A DNA stretch of 64,000 nt from assembly GCA_964369845.1 (NCBI GenBank), contig CAYJFJ010000001.1, positions 1 to 64,000 of the forward strand, read 5' to 3'. A program made the translations under genes and the position numbers. The notes beneath the pieces were generated by a model. The model saw only the letters and a program-made list of their open reading frames with translations, did not search any database and was not told where the DNA came from. Below, piece by piece: positions 58,787 to 64,000 of the stretch. This DNA is from CAKOSP01 sp964369845. Lineage in GTDB: Bacteria > Bacillota_I > Bacilli_A > RF39 > UBA660. How positions within the stretch are numbered: the stretch's first letter is position 1; each line of letters begins with the position of its first letter.

Positions 58787-59848
58787 ATGAATATATTAAA
58801 CAACGAATCATTAGTTTTGATTTTTATAATAACACTTACATTCAGTTTTTTATTTACATTTGTAGTTAAAAAATTGGCATTTCATGTGGGGGCACTTGAC
58901 ATGCCAAATGAAAGAAAAGTGCATAAAAAGCCTATGCCTAGATTAGGAGGCTTAGCAATATTCTCATCATTTTTACTAGGACTTTTAATACATGGTAATT
59001 TATCAGAAGAGATAGTAGCAATTTTAATAGGTGCTTTTATAATAGTAATAGTAGGTATTTTTGATGATATAAAACCTGTAAAAGCAAGATATAAAATAAT
59101 ATTTCAAGTAATAGCATCATTTATAGTAATATATTTTGGTAATATATATATTGACGAAATAAGTTTACTAGGTTGGGTTATGACTTTTAATTATTTCTGG
59201 TCATTTGTAATATCTATGGCATTTATGCTAGGTATAACAAACTCAATAAACTTAATAGATGGACTTGATGGACTAGCAGCTGGAGTATCTACAATTTATT
59301 TTGGAACGATTTTAGTTATTGCTACAATACTTAATATGTTTGGAGGATTAGATATATTAATATGTGTAATAATGCTTGGAGCAACACTAGGATTTTTAGT
59401 ACATAATTTCCCGCCGGCGAAAATATTTATGGGAGACGTAGGAAGTTTATTTCTAGGTTACATCATTTCAGTAGTAGCACTTTTAGGATTTAAAATTACT
59501 ACAATAACAACTTTATTTATACCAATTTTAATTTTAGCAATTCCAATATTCGATACACTTTTAGCAATTTTCAGAAGACTTTTAAATCATAAAAGTTTAG
59601 GAGAGGCAGATAAAGAACATTTTCATCATCAATTATTAAAATTGAAATTTACTAACAAAGCAAGTATTTTAATTATATATGCAATTAATATTATGTTTGC
59701 ATCAGTTTCAGTATTTTATATACTAGGTGATGGAGAAATAGCAATGAGCATTTATATAATATTAATGATATTATTACTATTTGTAGTTTTAAAAACTAAC
59801 ATATTATTTGCAAAAAAAGAAAATAAAATAAAAAAAATCAAAAAGTGA
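58787..59848 (+). CDS. WecA/TagO-type undecaprenyl-phosphate GlcNAc-1-phosphate transferase
   Basis: 353 aa, about 11 membrane helices. Family motifs: MPNERKVHKKPMPRLGGLAI, GIFDDIKPVKARYKIIFQV (Mg-binding DD), GITNSINLIDGLDGLAAGVS, FMGDVGSLFLGYI and KEHFHHQLL (His cluster). It starts wall teichoic acid or polysaccharide synthesis by moving sugar-1-phosphate onto undecaprenyl phosphate in the membrane. RBS AAGGAGTAAA. Two small reading frames follow before the rhamnose genes. Confidence 0.93.
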   Translation: MNILNNESLVLIFIITLTFSFLFTFVVKKLAFHVGALDMPNERKVHKKPMPRLGGLAIFSSFLLGLLIHGNLSEEIVAILIGAFIIVIVGIFDDIKPVKARYKIIFQVIASFIVIYFGNIYIDEISLLGWVMTFNYFWSFVISMAFMLGITNSINLIDGLDGLAAGVSTIYFGTILVIATILNMFGGLDILICVIMLGATLGFLVHNFPPAKIFMGDVGSLFLGYIISVVALLGFKITTITTLFIPILILAIPIFDTLLAIFRRLLNHKSLGEADKEHFHHQLLKLKFTNKASILIIYAINIMFASVSVFYILGDGEIAMSIYIILMILLLFVVLKTNILFAKKENKIKKIKK

Positions 59849-59855
59849 AGATACT

Positions 59856-60020
59856 ATGACTAACTATAATTTCATATTTAATGACATAGTTAAGTATGGA
59901 CAAGAAGTATTATATTCGAAAGAAAAAAATGTGATATTTCCTGTCTATGAATATTGTGAAAATTCTGAGTTTGAAAAATTTATTTTTGAAAAAGAATTTG
60001 AAGCAAAAGAAAGAGAGTAA
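59856..60020 (+). CDS. Small acidic protein, 54 aa
   Basis: ATG 59856 with GTGAAG a few bases upstream, overlapping the end of the WecA transcript region. Product begins MTNYNFIFNDIVKYGQEVLY and ends EKFIFEKEFEAKERE. No membrane helix and no family recognised. It follows wecA by seven bases, so it is probably cotranscribed. Its A/T-rich aromatic composition leaves some doubt that it is real. Confidence 0.5.
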   Translation: MTNYNFIFNDIVKYGQEVLYSKEKNVIFPVYEYCENSEFEKFIFEKEFEAKERE

Positions 60021-60028
60021 TATTACAA

Positions 60029-60142
60029 ATGGAAAATGCAGTTATGTCAAAAGAAGATAAAGAACTACAAACATTTGAAGAATATGAGCAAAAAGAAAAA
60101 TTAAAACATGAAGATAGTAGTTATACAAGAAAAAGAGTTTAA
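60029..60142 (+). CDS. Possible small charged protein, 37 aa
   Basis: ATG 60029 to TAA 60142: MENAVMSKEDKELQTFEEYE, then QKEKLKHEDSSYTRKRV. Hydrophilic, probably helical. Its ribosome site is poor (GAGAG is about 15 bases away), but it lies eight bases after the 54-aa gene and before a terminator. It could instead be the frameshifted tail of that gene. Confidence 0.35.
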   Translation: MENAVMSKEDKELQTFEEYEQKEKLKHEDSSYTRKRV

Positions 60143-60148
60143 ATAATT

Positions 60149-60174
60149 AATCCATTAATAAAAATGGGTTTTTA
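60149..60174 (+). terminator. Intrinsic terminator
   Basis: AATCCATT pairs (one wobble) with AATGGGTT, then T's. Confidence 0.6.
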
Positions 60175-60198
60175 TTTTGATAAAAAAATATTTTTTTA

Positions 60199-60227
60199 TT
60201 GAAAAACAAAAATAAATTTAGTATTAT
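60199..60227 (+). promoter_or_regulatory. Promoter for the rhamnose genes
   Basis: TTGAAA (60199-60204), 17 bases, TATTAT (60222-60227); ATG 60288 follows a ~55-base leader with CGAGGGTGG. Confidence 0.65.
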
Positions 60228-60287
60228 TTATATATGTAGTCAAATATAGTTAGTTTATTTGATTATAAATATATACGAGGGTGGAAA

Positions 60288-60605
60288 ATGGAGAAAGTAG
60301 TAAAGTTATTGTATTTAAGAAATGAAGCTAAAGAAAATTTAGTAGAAATGAAAAAAATGCAAAACGAAGGATATTTAAATATATTTTCTTTTGATATAAA
60401 GAATTTTAATTTAAGTGATAGTCCTTCAGAAGCTGAGTTATTAACAGTAGAGTATATAGTTAATAAATTAGTAAGTTATAATCCTGATTTTATTTATAGA
60501 GCAGGAGAGATGATTGAAGTAAATAAAGAAACTATTAAAAGCGATATTTTATGGTCAATTTATTTAGAAAGAAATCAAAATATTAATTCAGGGAAGGAAA
60601 GATAA
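60288..60605 (+). CDS. Unknown 105-aa protein at the head of the rhamnose operon
   Basis: Cytoplasmic helical protein (LRNEAKENLVEMKKMQNEGY, then FNLSDSPSEAELLTVEYIVN), no recognised family. RBS GAGGGTGG. It precedes rfbC by four bases and is certainly cotranscribed; a regulatory or accessory role for the polymer pathway is only a guess from position. Confidence 0.65.
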   Translation: MEKVVKLLYLRNEAKENLVEMKKMQNEGYLNIFSFDIKNFNLSDSPSEAELLTVEYIVNKLVSYNPDFIYRAGEMIEVNKETIKSDILWSIYLERNQNINSGKER

Positions 60606-60609
60606 AAAA

Positions 60610-61218
60610 ATGAATGTAATAGAAACAGGTTTAAAAGATTGTTATATAATAGAACCAAAAGTATTTGGAGACCATAGAGGGTACTTTATGGAAACATATA
60701 ATGAAAAAACGTTAAAAGAAAATAATTTAAAATATCATTTCGTACAAGGAAATGAATCATTTACAGAAAAAAAAGGAACATTTAGAGGTTTACATTTTCA
60801 AAAAGATCCTCATTCACAAGCTAAACTTGTAAGAGCTACTAGTGGTGAGGCTATGGTAATAATAGTAGACTTAAGAAAAGATAGTCCAACATATAAAGGT
60901 GTAAAAAAAGTAGTAGTTACTGCTGAAAATAAAAGACAAGTAATTGTACCTAGAGGATTTGCTCACGGATTTTTAACATTAACAGATAATGTAACATATT
61001 CTTATCAAGTTGATAATGCATATAACTATGAAGCTGACAGTGGTATAAATGTTAATTCTGAAGAGTTAGATTTAGGTTTTGATTTTGAAAATCTAATATT
61101 ATCAGAAAAAGATATAAATTCACAATCACTAAAAGATTATGATGAAAACTATTATGGATTTACTATGGGAAGTGTATATCCAGTATCTACAGCATGTTAT
61201 GTAAGAGCGAGAAAATAA
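60610..61218 (+). CDS. rfbC: dTDP-4-dehydrorhamnose 3,5-epimerase
   Basis: 202 aa. RmlC cupin: GDHRGYFMETYNEKTLKENN, FTEKKGTFRGLHFQKDPHSQ (catalytic His in R-G-x-H), ATSGEAMVIIVDLRKDSPTY, IVPRGFAHGFLTLTD and the product-site Tyr in YSYQVDNAYNYEAD. It epimerises dTDP-4-keto-6-deoxyglucose at C3 and C5 for dTDP-L-rhamnose. The last ~20 residues (GFTMGSVYPVSTACYVRARK) are an extension beyond the usual end, just before rfbA. rfbB and rfbD are not in the window. Confidence 0.93.
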   Translation: MNVIETGLKDCYIIEPKVFGDHRGYFMETYNEKTLKENNLKYHFVQGNESFTEKKGTFRGLHFQKDPHSQAKLVRATSGEAMVIIVDLRKDSPTYKGVKKVVVTAENKRQVIVPRGFAHGFLTLTDNVTYSYQVDNAYNYEADSGINVNSEELDLGFDFENLILSEKDINSQSLKDYDENYYGFTMGSVYPVSTACYVRARK

Positions 61219-61219
61219 G

Positions 61220-62113
61220 ATGAAAGGTATAGTATTAGCTGGGGGTAGCGGAACGAGATTATATCCCATAACAGAAGGAGTAAGTAAACAATTATTACCA
61301 GTTTATGATAAGCCAATGATATATTATCCTATTTCTACTTTGATGTTAGCAGGAATAAAAGATATACTAATTATAACAACACCGGAAGACCAAAATTCAT
61401 TCGTAAGATTACTTGGAGATGGAAGTAAATATGGTATAAATTTAAAATACGAAGTGCAACCGGAACCAAAAGGATTGGCTCAAGCATTTACTATTGGAGA
61501 AAGTTTCATTGGTAATGACACATGTGCTATGGTACTGGGAGATAATTTATTTTACGGAGCAGGATTTTCAGGTATAATGAAAAATGCAGTTTTATCAGCG
61601 GAAAATAACAAATCAACAGTATTTGGGTTTGATGTTAAGGATCCACAAAGATTTGGAATTATGGAAGTTGATGAAAATAAAAATATAATTTCAGTAGAAG
61701 AAAAACCCAAAAATCCTAAATCGAATCTTGCAATAGTGGGATTATATTTTTATCCAAAAGATGTAGCATATATGGCAAAAAATGTAGAACCTTCAGCAAG
61801 AGGAGAGGTGGAAATTACTACTTTAAATGATATGTATCTTCAAGAGCAAAAGTTAAAAGGAGAAATATTACCAGAAGGATTTTCGTGGTATGATACTGGA
61901 ACATTTGACAGTCTGATTGAAGCAGGTCAAGCAGTGAAGGCAATTCAAGATAATAGAGGTAAGGTAATTTCATGTTTAGAAGAAATAGCTTATAATAATA
62001 ATTGGCTATCAAAAGAAGATTTAGAAATAAGAGCAGAACTTTTAAAGAAAAATAGTTATGGTCAATATTTAGAAACAATTACAAATAATAAATATCAAAG
62101 AATCAGAAAATAA
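61220..62113 (+). CDS. rfbA: Glucose-1-phosphate thymidylyltransferase
   Basis: 297 aa, full length. Nucleotidyltransferase motif GIVLAGGSGTRLYPITEGVS followed by KQLLPVYDKPMIYYP, then LGDNLFYGAGF (Mg Asp), EEKPKNPKSNLAIVGLYFY and WYDTGTFDSLIEAG. It makes dTDP-glucose from dTTP and glucose-1-phosphate, the first step to dTDP-rhamnose. Starts one base after rfbC stops, and ends in a terminator before the ABC exporter. Confidence 0.95.
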   Translation: MKGIVLAGGSGTRLYPITEGVSKQLLPVYDKPMIYYPISTLMLAGIKDILIITTPEDQNSFVRLLGDGSKYGINLKYEVQPEPKGLAQAFTIGESFIGNDTCAMVLGDNLFYGAGFSGIMKNAVLSAENNKSTVFGFDVKDPQRFGIMEVDENKNIISVEEKPKNPKSNLAIVGLYFYPKDVAYMAKNVEPSARGEVEITTLNDMYLQEQKLKGEILPEGFSWYDTGTFDSLIEAGQAVKAIQDNRGKVISCLEEIAYNNNWLSKEDLEIRAELLKKNSYGQYLETITNNKYQRIRK

Positions 62114-62120
62114 TTAATAT

Positions 62121-62146
62121 AAGCACTTTAAAGTGCTTTTTATTTG
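62121..62146 (+). terminator. Terminator after rfbA
   Basis: AAGCACTT and AAGTGCTT arms, then T's. Confidence 0.75.
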
Positions 62147-62173
62147 ATTAAAGAAAGTGAATTATGATATAAT
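62144..62173 (+). promoter_or_regulatory. Promoter of the ABC exporter operon
   Basis: TTGATT (62144-62149), 18 bases, TATAAT (62168-62173) with TGA upstream. AAGGAGAT precedes ATG 62201. Confidence 0.65.
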
Positions 62174-62200
62174 TATTAAGAGAAATAAGGAGATAATGTA

Positions 62201-62938
62201 ATGGTTTCAGATAAAAATGCAATAGAAGTAAAAGATATGACTAAAGACTTTAAATTGTATTCAGATAAACCTCAAACTTTGAAAGAAAAGATAGTAAGAG
62301 GATTTAAAAATAAAACAGAAATAAGAACAGTTTTAAAAAATATAAATTTAAATATAAAAAAAGGTGAAACAGTAGCTTTAATTGGAGTAAATGGTAGTGG
62401 TAAATCTACACTTTTAAAATTAATGACAAAAATTATTTATCCAAATAAAGGAACTTTGAAAACTTATGGTAAATTAACAAGTTTACTAGAACTTGGTGCT
62501 GGTTTTCATCCAGACTTTACAGGAAGAGAAAATATATATTTTAACGCTTCGATTTTTGGTTTAACAAGAAGTGAGATTGAAAGTAGAATAAATGACATTA
62601 TAGAGTTTAGTGAATTAGGTAATTTTATAGATTCACCGATCAGAACATATTCATCAGGAATGTATATGAGACTTGCTTTTAGTGTAGCGATAAATGTAGA
62701 TGCAGAAATACTTTTGATAGATGAAATTTTAGCAGTGGGAGATCAACATTTCCAAGATAAATGTTTTCAAAAATTAGAAGATTTATCAAAAAGTGATAAA
62801 ACTATTGTAATTGTATCTCATAGTTTAGCAGCAATGGAAAAATTATGCGATAGAGCAATTTGGATTAACAATGGAGAAGTGGCTCAAGATGGGAATTTCA
62901 AAAAAGTTGTTGATGCTTATCTTAAGGAGTGTGCATAA
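62201..62938 (+). CDS. Polysaccharide/teichoic acid ABC exporter, ATPase (TagH/Wzt-like)
   Basis: 245 aa. Begins with the TagH/RfbB pattern AIEVKDMTKDFKLYSDKPQT. Walker A LIGVNGSGKSTLLKL, Q-loop/ELGAGFHPDFTGRENIYFN (specific to O-antigen/teichoic acid exporters), signature IRTYSSGMYMRLAFSVAI, Walker B EILLIDEILAVGD. Ends after the ATPase domain, so it lacks the Wzt carbohydrate-binding domain or TagH C-terminal SH3 part. Overlaps the permease gene by one base (TAATG). Confidence 0.93.
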   Translation: MVSDKNAIEVKDMTKDFKLYSDKPQTLKEKIVRGFKNKTEIRTVLKNINLNIKKGETVALIGVNGSGKSTLLKLMTKIIYPNKGTLKTYGKLTSLLELGAGFHPDFTGRENIYFNASIFGLTRSEIESRINDIIEFSELGNFIDSPIRTYSSGMYMRLAFSVAINVDAEILLIDEILAVGDQHFQDKCFQKLEDLSKSDKTIVIVSHSLAAMEKLCDRAIWINNGEVAQDGNFKKVVDAYLKECA

Positions 62939-63711
62939 TGAAAATATTTAAAGAATTATTTCAATATAGAGAATTATTTAAAACAAATGTAAAAAAAGAA
63001 ATTAGAGGAAAATATAAAGGGTCATTTTTAGGTGTATTATGGTCATTTATTAATCCACTTTTAATGGTTCTAGTTTACGCAATAGTATTTCCGTATATCA
63101 TGAGAATAGAAACAGAAAATTATTTAATATTCTTAATATGTGGGGTAATACCGTGGAGTTTTTTTACACTTAGTTTATCACAAGGAACAACAACCATTAC
63201 TAATAATGGGAATTTAATTAAGAAAGTTTATTTTCCAAGAGAAATATTACCAATTTCAGTAGTGAGTAGTACTGTTATTAATTTTTTGATATCGTGTATA
63301 ATAATTTTATTGTTTGTTATATTTGGTGGTATTGGACTTTCATGGCATTTAGCCTTCTTACCACTTATAGTAATAGTTCAATACATTCTTACATTGGGAA
63401 TTGTATTTGTACTAAGTGCTATTAACGTTTATGTAAAAGATGTAGAATATATAGTAATGTTTATAATAAACTTAATGTTCTATGCAACTCCTGTGTTGTA
63501 TACTACAGATACATTTAGTGGACCGATACTTTGGATATTTAAGCTTAATCCAATGGCACATTTAATAAATGCATATAGAGATATATTTTATTTACATCAA
63601 GTGCCGGAGTTATTAAATTTAGGAATTTTATTCATAATATCAATAGTAATTTTATTGATAGGTTATAATATATTCAAAAAATTAGAAAAAAGATTTGCAG
63701 AAGAAATTTAG
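62938..63711 (+). CDS. Polysaccharide/teichoic acid ABC exporter, permease (TagG/Wzm-like)
   Basis: 257 aa from ATG 62938 (AAGGAG eight bases upstream), six membrane helices. ABC-2 family marks: NVKKEIRGKYKGSFLGVLWS, NPLLMVLVYAIVFPYIMRIE, then NNGNLIKKVYFPREILPISV and FKLNPMAHLINAYRDIFYLH. With the ATPase it exports a lipid-linked polymer (rhamnose-containing polysaccharide or teichoic acid). Coupled to the ATPase gene and followed after eight bases by a glycosyltransferase. Confidence 0.93.
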   Translation: MKIFKELFQYRELFKTNVKKEIRGKYKGSFLGVLWSFINPLLMVLVYAIVFPYIMRIETENYLIFLICGVIPWSFFTLSLSQGTTTITNNGNLIKKVYFPREILPISVVSSTVINFLISCIIILLFVIFGGIGLSWHLAFLPLIVIVQYILTLGIVFVLSAINVYVKDVEYIVMFIINLMFYATPVLYTTDTFSGPILWIFKLNPMAHLINAYRDIFYLHQVPELLNLGILFIISIVILLIGYNIFKKLEKRFAEEI

Positions 63712-63719
63712 GAGGAAAC

Positions 63720-64000
63720 ATGAAAAAATGCGATATAATAATACCAGTATATAATGCACCACAGTGGGTAAAACTATGTGTATTTGCTTTATTTGAAAAC
63801 ACTAATAACGATCTAATTAATAAAGTTATTATGGTTGATGATTGTTCAAATAACAAAACAAAAAGTTTATTACAAAATTTAAAAAATAAATATTCTAAGA
63901 TAGAAGTTATTACAAATGAAAAAAATTTAGGATTTGTAAAAAATTGTAATTTAGCTTTTAAAAAAAGTAAAGCTGATTACGCCTTACTTTTAAATACTGA
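63720..64000 (+). CDS. GT2 glycosyltransferase, 5' part
   Basis: Runs off the window end; about 93 codons seen. GT2 start MKKCDIIIPVYNAPQWVKLC, then VIMVDDCSNNKTKSLLQNLK (D-D at the nucleotide site), ITNEKNLGFVKNCNLAFKKS and YALLLNT, as in rhamnosyltransferase-type GT2 enzymes. RBS AGGAGGAAAC. Position after a TagGH-like exporter and rfbC/rfbA suggests rhamnan or rhamnose-polymer assembly. Confidence 0.88.
   Translation, partial: MKKCDIIIPVYNAPQWVKLCVFALFENTNNDLINKVIMVDDCSNNKTKSLLQNLKNKYSKIEVITNEKNLGFVKNCNLAFKKSKADYALLLNT

Overview
The window is an AT-rich (roughly 25-28% G+C by eye) chromosomal segment of a walled Gram-positive bacterium. It has A-rich Shine-Dalgarno sites, TTGACA/TATAAT promoters with frequent TGn extended -10 elements, TGG for Trp and TGA used as a true stop (for example at 18745, 15377 and 59846). 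It encodes lipoteichoic-acid synthase, LCP ligases, TagO/WecA, a MurD-MurL pair and a collagen-like surface protein. Together these suggest an uncultured gut member of the Bacilli/Mollicutes-related lineages (RF39/Erysipelotrichales-like); the lineage is inference. A 10-N run at 22890-22899 is an assembly gap inside a sensor kinase.

Layout. 1-5.1 kb: end of an FtsX-type permease, a tandem pair of unknown paralogues, a uracil-phosphoribosyltransferase-like protein that has lost its PRPP loop, an RluA-type pseudouridine synthase, a SUFU-domain protein and a formate/nitrite-type transporter. 5.1-7.3 kb: mobile-element graveyard with an ISLre2/UPF0236 remnant, a DUF3800 gene, a promoter-driven putative small RNA and an IS30 remnant, ending in two abutting palindromes around a consensus promoter. 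7.3-11.1 kb: an exported protein, a 37-aa basic protein, a thioredoxin/CcdA pair, TspO and an unknown protein. 11.2-14.9 kb: MurL-MurD, then a Fur/PerR regulator and rubrerythrin. 15-23 kb: two orphan holin-like genes, a RibD_C-type reductase, a DUF218-like protein, an ITPase-like protein, a secreted nuclease, a zinc-ribbon membrane protein and a two-component system. 23-27 kb: the YfhO/CsbB/GtcA glycosylation module. 27-30 kb: a collagen-like protein with a downstream glycosyltransferase-TPR protein, and a phosphoesterase. 30-37 kb: a putative zinc metalloprotease, unknowns, a decayed TM2 gene, a UDG-family and an HD protein, and surface proteins.

37.6-44 kb is an accessory island next to tRNA-Gly(GCC). 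It holds a P-loop protein, HAD phosphatase, transporter, a DUF3644 gene interrupted by one TGA, an unknown protein and the C-terminus of a plasmid Mob/Pre relaxase. Interspersed are three copies of a ~100-nt minus-strand small-RNA-like element that contains the 13-nt 3' end of the neighbouring tRNA-Gly, plus a fourth, unrelated, strongly structured putative RNA (40737-40837).

44-64 kb is a cell-envelope region: LtaS-type synthase, LCP protein, Lys-rich membrane protein, a dockerin-bearing glucosaminidase beside a membrane-anchored cohesin-domain protein, zinc-ribbon membrane proteins, a Wzx-type flippase, VanZ-like protein, a second LCP protein with changed active-site residues, WecA/TagO, dTDP-rhamnose genes (rfbC, rfbA), and an ABC exporter followed by a glycosyltransferase cut by the window end. 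These genes fit one programme: make undecaprenyl-linked polymers, export them, ligate them to peptidoglycan and remodel the wall. The points most worth follow-up are the tRNA-tail RNA family, the 40.8-kb RNA, the dockerin/cohesin autolysin pair, the PRPP-loop-less UPRT homologue and the MurD-MurL pair.
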